From: Prolixibacteraceae bacterium | Lineage (GTDB): Bacteria > Bacteroidota > Bacteroidia > Bacteroidales > Prolixibacteraceae | DNA length: 64,000 bases | Direction of reading: 5' to 3' | Assembly: GCA_021740385.1 (NCBI GenBank) | Contig: JAIOZY010000016.1 | Span: forward strand, 1 to 64,000 | Notes under the pieces: generated by a model | Database searches by the model: none | What the model saw: only the letters and a program-made list of their open reading frames with translations | Told to the model about the DNA's origin: nothing | Shown here: one piece after another, positions 24,543 to 33,952 of the stretch | How the letters are laid out: the number at the start of each line of letters is the position of its first letter | How positions within the stretch are numbered: position 1 is the stretch's first letter | Made by a program: the position numbers and the translations under genes

Positions 24543-26245
24543 AACAAATACTGACAACCCTGTTCGTGACATTTTCCATGATCAATGTAAATGCAAGGCA
24601 AAATGCGATAGAAATACCCCTGCGTTTCGATCACTATTACGCGTATGAAGAGGTTAACGAAGCTTTATTCAAACTCCACGAAACCTATCCAAAGCTAACA
24701 AAGCTTGAAGTTGTAGGCAAAAGCGACGAAGATCGGGAAATCATGGCACTCACCATAAACAATGCAAAAACCGGCAGCGATATAGAAAAACCGGGCATAT
24801 ATGTCGATGGCAACATCCACGGTAACGAAATACAAGCCAGCGAGGTATGCTTGTATCTTGCCAACTATCTGTTGGAGAAATACGGCACGAACAAAACGGT
24901 TACTGACCTGGTTGACCGCATAAGCATGTACATCATCCCGTCGGTTAATGTCGACGGGCGCTGGCATTTTTTCAACGATGCCAATAACCCGAACACCAAC
25001 AGGAGTCTTCGCCGGCCGCAGGACGACGACAATGACGGCCTTTACGACGAAGACCCCTACGACGACCTCGATGGCGATGGAAATATTTGTTACATGCGGA
25101 TAAAAAACCCCGATGGCAAGTATAAAACACACCCCAAAGATAAACGCCTGATGGTTGAAATAAAACCGGGTGAAAAAGGAGAATGGACCATTCTGGGTTA
25201 CGAGGGGCTCGATAACGACAACGACGAACGTTTTAACGAAGACAGCGAAGGGTATGTAGACCCGAACCGAAACTGGCCGTTTAACTGGAAACCCGCTTTT
25301 ATCCAGCGGGGAGCAGGGCAATATCCCTTATCGGGAAAAGGGCTGAATGCCATTGCACAATTCATTGAAGAAAGACCGAATATACTAATGGTATGGGCTT
25401 TCCACAACTATGGCGGCATGTTTTTACGAAGCCCCAGCACAAAAGAGAAAGAAATCCCCAAACAGGATATTGAAGCCTACGACCTGCTGGGAAAAAAAGC
25501 TGAAAAAATGGTGCCCGGCTACAACTACATGCCTTCATACGACCTGTACCCTACTTATGGCGATTTTGGTGAATTTACTTACAACATGATGGGCGCTTTC
25601 ACCTTTGTTGGTGAACTGTATCAAAACGACAGCGAAACATTTAACAAGGAAGCCAAAAACCCCGATGAAAGCAACCAGAAAGACTATGAACGCCTGCAAT
25701 TTAACGATTACCTGGCCCATGGCGAATTGTACAAAGAGTGGAAAACTTTCAATCATCCCGATTACGGTGAAATTGAAATTGGAGGATGGGTTAAAATGAG
25801 CTCAAGGCTGCCCCACCCCTTTTTATTGCCCGAGTTGCTTCACCGAAATGCCGCTGCTGTTATCTACTCAGCCAACCAGCTTCCTGAAGTTGAAATGGAA
25901 ATATTCGAAAATGATGCATTGGGCAACAACCTCTACAAAATACGGGTCAGGCTACGCAACAAAAAAGGACTGCACACCATGAGCATGCAAAGCTGGCAAA
26001 ACAAACTATACACGCCCGACCATATCGTTATTAGTGGTGCAAAAGTTATTGCCGGTGGAAAAATCAACAACCGGTTCACGAACGATGTAACTTATAAAGA
26101 ACACAAACCCGAAATTCAGTTTACCCGTGTTCCGGGTTTTTCAACGGTTGAATATGAATTCATTGTTGAAGGCAAAGGTACTGTTCAAATCGATTACAAA
26201 TCGCGGAAAGCTAAAAACAACAACATCATAATCAACTTGAAATAA
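24539..26245 (+). CDS. M14 family zinc carboxypeptidase
   Basis: A 568-residue secreted metallopeptidase with a signal peptide (to about residue 20). Zinc and catalytic residues are all in place: GNIHGNE (HxxE), PSVNVDG, VDPNRNW (substrate Asn-Arg), WAFHNYGG (third His) and FVGELYQ (catalytic Glu). Two Asp/Asn-rich loops (DDDNDGLYDEDPYDD, GLDNDNDERFNED) look like calcium sites and are characteristic of this Bacteroidota subgroup. A beta-rich C-terminal domain follows. It is translationally coupled to the inactive paralogue. Substrate unknown, probably peptides taken up or processed at the cell surface. Confidence 0.85.
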   Translation: MKQILTTLFVTFSMINVNARQNAIEIPLRFDHYYAYEEVNEALFKLHETYPKLTKLEVVGKSDEDREIMALTINNAKTGSDIEKPGIYVDGNIHGNEIQASEVCLYLANYLLEKYGTNKTVTDLVDRISMYIIPSVNVDGRWHFFNDANNPNTNRSLRRPQDDDNDGLYDEDPYDDLDGDGNICYMRIKNPDGKYKTHPKDKRLMVEIKPGEKGEWTILGYEGLDNDNDERFNEDSEGYVDPNRNWPFNWKPAFIQRGAGQYPLSGKGLNAIAQFIEERPNILMVWAFHNYGGMFLRSPSTKEKEIPKQDIEAYDLLGKKAEKMVPGYNYMPSYDLYPTYGDFGEFTYNMMGAFTFVGELYQNDSETFNKEAKNPDESNQKDYERLQFNDYLAHGELYKEWKTFNHPDYGEIEIGGWVKMSSRLPHPFLLPELLHRNAAAVIYSANQLPEVEMEIFENDALGNNLYKIRVRLRNKKGLHTMSMQSWQNKLYTPDHIVISGAKVIAGGKINNRFTNDVTYKEHKPEIQFTRVPGFSTVEYEFIVEGKGTVQIDYKSRKAKNNNIIINLK

Positions 26246-26336
26246 TGCCTTCGGGTATTTCCCTGACACATGACAAAAAATGTAAAAAACTGTAATGTTT
26301 TTTATTTCCGGGTTACTCATACTAAAAAATTGAATT

Positions 26337-26918
26337 ATGGTATTTAAGACAGAAGTTGTTGCCTCTCGAAATTTTCGAAAAACGATCGCTTATAAAATTA
26401 TCGAAGTTTTATCTTACATTATGCTGGTCATTGTCTTGTCAGCATTAATTCAGATTATCGTTCCAAAAACTTCTGTCAGCGAGTTTATTAATGAAAACTA
26501 TGATAAATATATTCAGCCCCTGATCATTCCCCTGGTGCTGATTTTGGTTGCGTTTTCAATTACAACAAAGGCCATGATGAAAAACCCGAAAATGCTTGGC
26601 ATTATCGAAATTGATGAAAACGAAATACGTTTTTTCGTGAACGATGAGCTGAAAGAAACGAATCGATGGGAAAAAATTCAAAAAGTAAAGTTTGAATATT
26701 TTTCGCAGCAATACAGAAATAATCCCAAAGGGTGCATGAATTACCTCACCCTGTACTCGGGCTTTGGCGAAAAAACATACGAAATAGTTATAAAAAATGC
26801 GCTTACCAAAGCTGAACTGGCCGATATTCTTTCAAAAATCAATAAAAAAATTCCCGTTCGCATAAAATATGCACGCGCTGTTAACCGACTGTTTGGCGAC
26901 AGTGTACTTAAATTATAA
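26337..26918 (+). CDS. Uncharacterised membrane protein
   Basis: A 193-residue protein with two N-terminal transmembrane helices (about 22-42 and 59-78) and a cytoplasmic alpha/beta C-terminal domain (IIEIDENEIRFFVNDELKETNRW). The helix pair followed by a beta-rich domain is reminiscent of bacterial PH-domain membrane proteins, but no family is recognised. It is followed after 11 bases by another unknown gene and then the patatin gene, so the three are likely one operon. Confidence 0.5.
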   Translation: MVFKTEVVASRNFRKTIAYKIIEVLSYIMLVIVLSALIQIIVPKTSVSEFINENYDKYIQPLIIPLVLILVAFSITTKAMMKNPKMLGIIEIDENEIRFFVNDELKETNRWEKIQKVKFEYFSQQYRNNPKGCMNYLTLYSGFGEKTYEIVIKNALTKAELADILSKINKKIPVRIKYARAVNRLFGDSVLKL

Positions 26919-26929
26919 TTTTGAGAATC

Positions 26930-27415
26930 ATGAAGAGCTACAGCTTGAAACGAAAAAAATGGTACAGTTCCTCATTTCTGGTTTATTCAGGGGAAGAATT
27001 GGTTGGCGAACTGATTAACAAAGAATTAAGCAGCACTTATTTTGTCAACCTTCACAACCGCAAATTTTCCGCTTCGAAAGAAAATTTCTGGAAAGAAAAG
27101 AAACAATTTTACGAGGGAAGCAACCCAATAGGAATACTTAACGATCTACCCTTTAAAAATCATTCAATTTTAGAAATCGATCAAATCGGCAAGTCAAAAT
27201 TATCACACAATATTTGGAAAGGGCATTATAAGCTTGAAGTTGGCGGAAAAAACGTAGCCGAATGCAAGGCCGGTTTAAAAGGCATAACAATAACTGCAGG
27301 CAACTCTGTAGATGATAGTTTGTTAGCAGCAATGATGGTACAAACCGTTTCGGAAGAAAATTCAGAAGCTTTGATTCCTGTTTTCTTGCCGCTTTTCATT
27401 ATCTTGTTTATGTAA
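26930..27415 (+). CDS. Uncharacterised protein, LURP-one-like pattern suspected
   Basis: A 161-residue protein. It starts MKSYSLKRKKWYSSS and has alternating strands with conserved-looking Gly/Trp positions, a layout loosely like tubby/LURP-one folds that scramble or bind phospholipids. The C-terminus is hydrophobic (ALIPVFLPLFIILFM) and may be a tail anchor. A TTG 9 bases upstream could also start it. It sits between a membrane protein and a patatin-like phospholipase. The fold suggestion is weak. Confidence 0.5.
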   Translation: MKSYSLKRKKWYSSSFLVYSGEELVGELINKELSSTYFVNLHNRKFSASKENFWKEKKQFYEGSNPIGILNDLPFKNHSILEIDQIGKSKLSHNIWKGHYKLEVGGKNVAECKAGLKGITITAGNSVDDSLLAAMMVQTVSEENSEALIPVFLPLFIILFM

Positions 27416-27436
27416 ATACTATACTTGAATTATACC

Positions 27437-28414
27437 ATGAGAAATGCGCTATTACTAACCGGTGCTGCAGCCCGAATATCGCAGGAAGTAGCTATAATTG
27501 ACAAACTAATTGAACACAAAGGGCTCGAAATAACCCCTGAAAACACCATGCTGGCTGGCTTTAGCTCGGGTGCGCTTAACATTGCCGCGCTCAATGCATG
27601 TTTCCGGAAAGAGAACCCATTATCGTGGGACGATTACTACAAAAACGAAATTCTCTTCAACATTACAAACGATGATGTTTTCAAAAAAAATAGCTTCATT
27701 CCACTGGATACAAAGCCGCTTAGAAAAACTGTCGATGGTTTTCTGGAGAAAGCAAACATGAACTCACTTGACGATTGTGCTTTCCAGTCGTACATCCTGG
27801 CATTTTGGTACCGGAAACTAAAAACATTCTGGGCTTACAACGAAAATAAAAACTACAAAAACCTCAGCCTCTCCGACCTGATGATGGCCACAACGGCCAT
27901 ACCCATAATTTTTCCAGACCAAAAAATACTTTCGGTAAACAACAGTAAATCCAAATTCAAAAACGACAGTTTTGGCGACGGTGGCGCCGGGGGAACATTC
28001 AAACGCTTTGAAACACACCTAAAAAAAAATACACGCAAAAACGGCGGGTTCGATAACATATACATCATTAGCCCTATGAGGGAAGTCACTCACGACGATT
28101 ATCAGGACCTTTACAACATGATACCCTCGTTTGAAATATTAAAATTACAGATTAAACAAATAAAATTGCTCCGCATTTTTTTGGAAATGATCTCTCAAAA
28201 TGGTTTCGATACCTTTATTAAGCGTTTTTATAAGTGGACAAAAAAAAGAGCGATAGCCAATAACATTTATGTTTGCATCCCAAAATTACCCGAGAATTTT
28301 CCAATTTTGAACTTTAACCTGCAAAAAAAACAATACCAGTGTGTTATAAAATGGTTTGATGAAAATCCCGATGAACTTGCCATACCCATTGAAAAATATT
28401 TCAACAGTTTATAA
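27437..28414 (+). CDS. Patatin-like phospholipase
   Basis: A 325-residue patatin-fold hydrolase. The nucleophile elbow is GFSSG (Ser43), and the catalytic Asp is in SFGDGGAGG; the oxyanion region reads LTGAAAR, a relaxed form of the usual GGGxRG. No signal peptide, so it is probably cytoplasmic or peripheral. Third gene of the cluster beginning at 26337. Its substrate is unknown; membrane lipid or stored lipid hydrolysis is expected from the family. An upstream TTG gives four extra residues; ATG 27437 is preferred. Confidence 0.8.
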   Translation: MRNALLLTGAAARISQEVAIIDKLIEHKGLEITPENTMLAGFSSGALNIAALNACFRKENPLSWDDYYKNEILFNITNDDVFKKNSFIPLDTKPLRKTVDGFLEKANMNSLDDCAFQSYILAFWYRKLKTFWAYNENKNYKNLSLSDLMMATTAIPIIFPDQKILSVNNSKSKFKNDSFGDGGAGGTFKRFETHLKKNTRKNGGFDNIYIISPMREVTHDDYQDLYNMIPSFEILKLQIKQIKLLRIFLEMISQNGFDTFIKRFYKWTKKRAIANNIYVCIPKLPENFPILNFNLQKKQYQCVIKWFDENPDELAIPIEKYFNSL

Positions 28415-28648
28415 AATGAAAGAAAGGAGCCTTTCAACCCCTTTCTTCTTTAAATTAACCTTTAATTTCTGGAAAATTTTAAGGACACTTAAACTTTTGC
28501 CCTTCAACTAAAACCCATGATAAAAAAACGAAAATTTAAAAAAAATAATTCTTTACTGATTACAAAGTTAAAGATTTTCACAACTAATGCAACCGATTGC
28601 GTTAATGATTAAAAAAAAATTAAACCTTTCATCTGCGTTCATTTTTTC

Positions 28649-28656
28649 TATTTTTG
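28649..28656 (+). promoter_or_regulatory. -7 box upstream of the PurF-like gene
   Basis: TATTTTTG matches TAnnTTTG and lies 27 bases before ATG 28684. It also argues against the in-frame ATG at 28654. Confidence 0.5.
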
Positions 28657-28683
28657 TTTCGACACACTACAAAATCAAACAAT

Positions 28684-30093
28684 ATGAGCGGATTTTTTGG
28701 CGCAGTATCAGAAAACAACATCGTTTCTGATGTTTTTTACGGTACCGATTACCATTCACATTTAGGCACCAAACGTGCAGGATTAACATTCTACGCTAAT
28801 GAAAAAGGTTACCAGCGAGCCATTCACAGCCTCGAAGACGGGTATTTCAGAAATAAATTTGAAAACGACATTTCGGGCTTTACCGGCAATACCGGAATTG
28901 GCATAATTAGCGACACCGAAGCCCAGCCACTTGTAATTTTCTCTCACTTAGGACGTTTTGCACTTTCAACGGTATCCAAAATCAACAACATCAACGAACT
29001 GGCTGAACGCTTCCTGGGCCAAAGCAAAATATTTTCTGAAACCAGCCAGGGAGGTATCAACCCAACCGAACTGGTTGCCATGCTGATATGCGAAAAGAAA
29101 AGTTTTACCGAAGGCATCGAAAACGTTTTTGCCTCGGTAAAGGGGTCGTGCTCCATACTTATAATGAACGAGAACACCATCATTGCCGCCCGTGATAAAC
29201 TGGGACGCACCCCCATTATTATTGGGAAAAAAGAGGGGGCCAATTGTGTCGCATCGGAAACATCAGCGTTTTCGAACCTTAACTATAAAATTGAAAAGTA
29301 TCTGGGCCCGGGAGAAATTATCGAGATAAAATCATCGAGCTTCAAAATACTGCGCAAAGCAAATGAAACAATGCAAATTTGCGCTTTCCTCTGGGTTTAT
29401 TACGGCTACCCAACCTCGTTTTACGAGGGAATAAATGTAGATGTATGCCGCTACAAATGCGGAGCAAAACTGGCAAAACGCGACAATAACCTTCAAACCG
29501 ATTTCGTGGCAGGCATACCCGATTCCGGCATCGGGCACGCTATGGGTTACAGCAACGAGTCACGTATTCCGTTAATGCGCCCCTATGCCAAATACACACC
29601 CACCTGGCCACGTAGTTTTATGCCCCAAAGCCAGGCTATGCGCGATTTGGTGGCCAAAATGAAACTGATACCCAACAGCGCACTTACCTGCGGAAAATCG
29701 GGCATTTTTCTCGATGACTCGATCGTTCGTGGCACGCAGCTTAAAGATAATGTGAAAGATTTGCACGAAGCCGGCATAAAAGAAATACACATGCGCATTG
29801 CCTGCCCTCCACTGATTTACCCATGCAATTTTCTGAATTTCAGCCGCTCGCGCACCAAGCTCGAACTCGCTTCACGTAAGGCTATCTTTCAACTCGAAGG
29901 AAAAGAGGATGTCGATTATTCAAAATATGCCAATCCGGAAACGGAAGAATACGCCAGAATGGTTGAACAAATCAGAAAAAACCTGGGACTTACTTCGTTG
30001 AAGTTTCAAAAACTGAACGACCTGGTTGAAGCCATAGGCCTGCCAAAAAATAAACTTTGCACCCATTGCTGGGACGGTTCCGGTTATTATTAA
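28684..30093 (+). CDS. Amidophosphoribosyltransferase-like protein lacking the nucleophilic Cys
   Basis: A 469-residue PurF homologue with an N-terminal class II glutamine amidotransferase domain and a C-terminal phosphoribosyltransferase domain with the PRPP loop GIFLDDSIVRGT. The protein starts MSGFFGAV; active PurF has Cys as residue 2 (MCG...), the N-terminal nucleophile. Here it is Ser. Bacteroidota commonly carry such a paralogue besides a normal PurF. Without the Cys, glutaminase activity should be absent or weak; ammonia-dependent activity or a regulatory role is possible. It ends in a Cys/His-containing tail (LCTHCWDG). Start at 28684 is set by the conserved MSGFFG. Confidence 0.8.
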   Translation: MSGFFGAVSENNIVSDVFYGTDYHSHLGTKRAGLTFYANEKGYQRAIHSLEDGYFRNKFENDISGFTGNTGIGIISDTEAQPLVIFSHLGRFALSTVSKINNINELAERFLGQSKIFSETSQGGINPTELVAMLICEKKSFTEGIENVFASVKGSCSILIMNENTIIAARDKLGRTPIIIGKKEGANCVASETSAFSNLNYKIEKYLGPGEIIEIKSSSFKILRKANETMQICAFLWVYYGYPTSFYEGINVDVCRYKCGAKLAKRDNNLQTDFVAGIPDSGIGHAMGYSNESRIPLMRPYAKYTPTWPRSFMPQSQAMRDLVAKMKLIPNSALTCGKSGIFLDDSIVRGTQLKDNVKDLHEAGIKEIHMRIACPPLIYPCNFLNFSRSRTKLELASRKAIFQLEGKEDVDYSKYANPETEEYARMVEQIRKNLGLTSLKFQKLNDLVEAIGLPKNKLCTHCWDGSGYY

Positions 30094-30115
30094 AATACTA
30101 TTAAAACCAAAGAAT

Positions 30116-31957
30116 ATGAAAATTATCCGTATTTTATTACTGTCTGTATTTATTGCCCTTACATCCATTTCAGGGGCAAGCACACCCCTCATTATTAACA
30201 CATCTCACAGGACTGTTACATCGCTTAATGGCCATTGGAATTACATTATCGACCAGTACGAAAACGGATATTACAACTACCGCTACCAACCCATGGATCG
30301 GGATCCCGGTTATGAAAACAATCACGGGGCTTATTTTAACGATTATGTACAACAGAAAAAAACGGAACTGATTGAATACAACTTCAGCAATTCGCCAACC
30401 TTGCGTGTACCGGGATCGTGGAATGCACAGGAAGAGGAACTGTTCTGGTACGAAGGGACAATTTGGTACCGGAAACGTTTCGATTATTCGAAAAAAGACG
30501 AAAACAACCGGGTCTTTCTTTACTTCGGTGCCATAAACTACGAGGCCCACATTTACCTCAACGGCCATAAGGTTGGCAGGCACGTGGGGGGGTTTACACC
30601 CTTCAACTTTGAAATTACCGACCTGTTAAAAGAAAAAGAAAACCGGCTGGTTGTGAAAGTCGATAACAAACGGAAAAAAGAGGCCGTTCCCACCCTCAAT
30701 ACCGATTGGTTCAATTATGGCGGCATAACACGCGATGTGAAACTAGTCGAAACCTCTCCCACATTTATTCAGGATTATCACCTTCAGCTTGGCAAAGGCT
30801 CGATGAATGAAGTAAGTGGTTTTATCCAGCTCAACGGCGATGATCTTCAGCAAGAAATATCAATAGAAATACCGGAATTGAAAATTGAAACTACGGTAAA
30901 CACCAATAAAACAGGAAAAGCACCGGTTAATTTTGAGCTAAAAAATGCAACCCTGTGGTCGCCCGACAATCCGAAACTTTATGATGTTTACCTGACTCTG
31001 AATGATAATTGCCTAATTGATAAAATTGGTTTCAGGAATATTGAAACCAACGGAAGCGACATCTTGCTCAACGGTGAAAAAGTCTTTCTCAGGGGCATCA
31101 GCATCCACGAAGAAAACGGCACACGTGGCGACCGTGCCTGCAATGCCGAAGATGCCCGTATGATACTCGGGCGTGCAAAAGAACTGAATTGCAACTTTGT
31201 ACGACTGGCCCATTACCCGCACAACGAGTACATGATTAAAACTGCCGAGGAAATGGGCATCATGGTATGGAGCGAAATACCGGTATACTGGACCATCGAC
31301 TGGAATAACCCCGAAACATACAAAAATGCGTCACAACAACTCGAAGACATCATCAACCGCGATAAAAACCGCGCCAATGTAATCATCTGGTCGGTGGCCA
31401 ACGAAACACCTGTTAGCGATGCCCGTACCAAATTCCTTACCAGTCTGATTGATAAAGCCCGCTCGATGGACAAGGTACGTTTTATCAGCGCTGCGCTTGA
31501 AAAACATACCATTTCGCGCAACCCCTACGTGGTTAGCATTGAAGACCCTTTCGCGCAATATGTAGACGTGCTTTCGTTTAACCAGTACATTGGCTGGTAC
31601 GATGGCCTGCCCGATTTATGCAATCAAACAACCTGGACCATCAAATTTGAGAAGCCCGTAATCATCAGTGAATTTGGCGGCGGTGCCTTGTTTGGCTTCC
31701 ATGCCGATAAAAACACCCGCTGGAGCGAAGAATTCCAGGAAGATTTGTACGTACAAAATCTGAAAATGCTTGAAAAAATTCCAAAACTCAGTGGGATGAC
31801 ACCCTGGATATTAAGCGATTTCCGGTCACCACGCCGTATGTTGCCCTACATTCAAGATGGATGGAACCGCAAAGGCGTATTCTCGGAAAACGGTGAAAAG
31901 AAAAAAGCATTTTATGTTCTGAAAAAATATTATACTAAAAAAGAACAAGAATTCTAA
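30116..31957 (+). CDS. Glycoside hydrolase family 2 protein (beta-glucuronidase-like)
   Basis: A 613-residue secreted GH2 enzyme. A signal peptide (to about residue 22) is followed by the jelly-roll sugar-binding domain (LRVPGSWN, WYRKRFDY, YLNGHKVGRHVGGFTPF), the immunoglobulin-like middle (about 215-305) and the TIM barrel. Acid/base N429-E430 lies in WSVANET and the nucleophile E519 in IISEFGGG, the beta-glucuronidase pattern. No susCD pair is nearby. It begins 22 bases after the PurF-like gene, but a functional link is not obvious. Beta-glucuronidase or beta-galactosidase activity cannot be told apart from sequence alone. Confidence 0.88.
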   Translation: MKIIRILLLSVFIALTSISGASTPLIINTSHRTVTSLNGHWNYIIDQYENGYYNYRYQPMDRDPGYENNHGAYFNDYVQQKKTELIEYNFSNSPTLRVPGSWNAQEEELFWYEGTIWYRKRFDYSKKDENNRVFLYFGAINYEAHIYLNGHKVGRHVGGFTPFNFEITDLLKEKENRLVVKVDNKRKKEAVPTLNTDWFNYGGITRDVKLVETSPTFIQDYHLQLGKGSMNEVSGFIQLNGDDLQQEISIEIPELKIETTVNTNKTGKAPVNFELKNATLWSPDNPKLYDVYLTLNDNCLIDKIGFRNIETNGSDILLNGEKVFLRGISIHEENGTRGDRACNAEDARMILGRAKELNCNFVRLAHYPHNEYMIKTAEEMGIMVWSEIPVYWTIDWNNPETYKNASQQLEDIINRDKNRANVIIWSVANETPVSDARTKFLTSLIDKARSMDKVRFISAALEKHTISRNPYVVSIEDPFAQYVDVLSFNQYIGWYDGLPDLCNQTTWTIKFEKPVIISEFGGGALFGFHADKNTRWSEEFQEDLYVQNLKMLEKIPKLSGMTPWILSDFRSPRRMLPYIQDGWNRKGVFSENGEKKKAFYVLKKYYTKKEQEF

Positions 31958-32296
31958 GCAACTTATTTATTATAAATTATATTATAGGCAGGCATATTGT
32001 TTTGCATAAGCGATGAAGCTGCTAACCGATAGGTTCATAATCTTTTAAAATTGATTATCGACTAATGGCATTGAAAAAAATTCATTGGGAATTACGCTAC
32101 ATCCCTCATTATATACACCTGGCAATTGGAAAATTAGTTGTCCATAAATCTGCTACTGTTTTAAAATGGAACTTTTCATACTAAAAACAGCAATAATATA
32201 TTATTTCTTTTATTAAGTGATAGATTTTATTATTTTTAGCGTTTTCAATTTTAATTTATCATATAATACTCAAATATTTTTATAATTTTTTAAACA
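31958..32296. other. Long leader region of the tryptophanase-like gene, with a short ORF
   Basis: An AT-rich stretch. On the plus strand an open frame at 32065-32184 encodes 39 residues starting MALKKIHWELRYIPHYIH and containing two Trp (8 and 35). No good ribosome binding site precedes it. A TATTTTTA box near 32231-32238 resembles the -7 element (last base A instead of G). Nothing else is recognisable. Confidence 0.35.
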
Positions 32297-33760
32297 ATGG
32301 AGATGTATAACCAAACAACTGTAAAGTTTCACAGTGGGGCAAAGATTCCTTTGGAATTACACAAAGTAAGGATCGTACAGAAACTATTTTTAAAACCAAT
32401 CGATGAACGGCTTAACGCAATGCAGGAAGCGGGTTTTAATACCTTTTTGCTTAACACAAAAGATATTTTTCTCGATATGCTTACCGACAGCGGCACCAAT
32501 GCCATGAGCGACAACCAGGTATCGTCGATGCTGCAGGCCGACGATGCGTATGCCGGTTCGCAAAGCTTTTACCGCATGGAAGAAGCGCTGCAAAAAGTGT
32601 TCGGAAAAGAATACCTGCTGCCCGTACACCAGGGACGTGCTGCCGAAAATGTGATATCACAAACATTCATTAGTGATGGCGATGCCATACCCATGAATTA
32701 CCATTTTACCACGACCAAAGCCCACATGGAGCTGAACGGTGGTAAAATATTTGAAATTTTTACCGATGAAGCCCTGAAAATAAAAAGCGACAAACCGTTT
32801 AAAGGCAACATCGACGTTGAAAAATTCAAGGCACTCATCAAAGAATACGGGGTGGAAAAGATTCCGTTTATCCGCTTCGAAGCATCGACAAACCTGATTG
32901 GCGGACAACCATTCTCCATTCAAAACATGCGCGATGTTAAAAAAGTGGCCGATGAGCACGGTATCATGATGGTACTCGATGCCAGCCTTATTGGCGAAAA
33001 TGCCTGGTTCATTAAACAACGCGAAGATGAATTCAAGAATTCCTCCATTCACGATATTCTGCTGTTAATGTGCAGCCTTGCCGATGTTGTTTATTTCTCG
33101 AGCCGCAAAGTAAGTTCAACACGCGGTGGCGGTATATGCACCAACGACTACGACCTGTATATGAAAATGCGCGACCTCATTCCGCTTTACGAAGGATTCC
33201 TCACATACGGGGGCATGTCGGTACGCGAAATTGAAGCCATGGCCGTTGGTTTGTACGAAACCCTCGATGAAACCGTGATTTCACAATCGCCGTCGTTTAT
33301 CGAATACGCCGTACGGGAAATGGAAAAATTAAACATACCCGTTATTACACCTCCCGGAGCCCTGGGAGCACACATCGACTGCATGGGCTTCCTGCCACAC
33401 GTTCCACAGGAGGAATACCCGGCCGGGGCGCTCGCTGCTGCACTGTTCATCATTTCAGGCATAAGGGGCATGGAACGCGGTACCATTTCAAGTGTAAGGC
33501 TCGAAGACGGCACCGACCTGCTGGCCGATGTGGAATTGCTCAGGCTGGCCTTCCCACGCAGGGTTTTTACCCTTTCGCAAACCATGTATGTTGTCGACAG
33601 GGTAAACTGGTTGTTCGAAAACCGCGACCTCGTTGGCGGATTGCGCTTTGTTGAAGAGCCGGAGGTACTCCGTTTCTTTAACGGTAAACTTGAAGCCACC
33701 AGCGACTGGCCACAAAAATTGGTAGCTAAATTCCGCGAAGATTTCGGCAACAGCCTCTAA
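32297..33760 (+). CDS. tnaA: Tryptophanase/beta-eliminating lyase
   Basis: PLP-dependent beta-lyase of 487 residues. Family signatures: HQGRAAENVI, IPMNYHFTTTKAHMELNGG, and the PLP lysine, probably K271 in FSSRKVSSTRGGG; the arginine GMERGTISSVR that grips the carboxylate is present. Tryptophanase cleaves tryptophan to indole, pyruvate and ammonia; tyrosine phenol-lyase is the close alternative and cannot be excluded. A terminator follows directly, so it is a single-gene unit. A second ATG two codons in (32303) could be the real start. Confidence 0.78.
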   Translation: MEMYNQTTVKFHSGAKIPLELHKVRIVQKLFLKPIDERLNAMQEAGFNTFLLNTKDIFLDMLTDSGTNAMSDNQVSSMLQADDAYAGSQSFYRMEEALQKVFGKEYLLPVHQGRAAENVISQTFISDGDAIPMNYHFTTTKAHMELNGGKIFEIFTDEALKIKSDKPFKGNIDVEKFKALIKEYGVEKIPFIRFEASTNLIGGQPFSIQNMRDVKKVADEHGIMMVLDASLIGENAWFIKQREDEFKNSSIHDILLLMCSLADVVYFSSRKVSSTRGGGICTNDYDLYMKMRDLIPLYEGFLTYGGMSVREIEAMAVGLYETLDETVISQSPSFIEYAVREMEKLNIPVITPPGALGAHIDCMGFLPHVPQEEYPAGALAAALFIISGIRGMERGTISSVRLEDGTDLLADVELLRLAFPRRVFTLSQTMYVVDRVNWLFENRDLVGGLRFVEEPEVLRFFNGKLEATSDWPQKLVAKFREDFGNSL

Positions 33761-33784
33761 CAATCAACACTTTTGATAAAACAC

Positions 33785-33814
33785 AAGGGTGGCTTTTGGG
33801 GCTGCCCTTTTTTT
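33785..33814 (+). terminator. Intrinsic terminator of the tryptophanase-like gene
   Basis: A 9-bp stem (AAGGGTGGC / GCTGCCCTT, two G-T pairs) with a 7-base loop is followed by a T-run. Confidence 0.75.
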
Positions 33815-33952
33815 ATGGAGCAGGAAGTAAATGGAAGGCAATGGAAAATGCTTATCTTTATTTTTTAAATGCTATTTATACTTATTGAAACGAGCCTCAA
33901 TTGTCGGGGGATGTTCGATATAATTCATTCGAAAACAGAAAAATTAATCACA

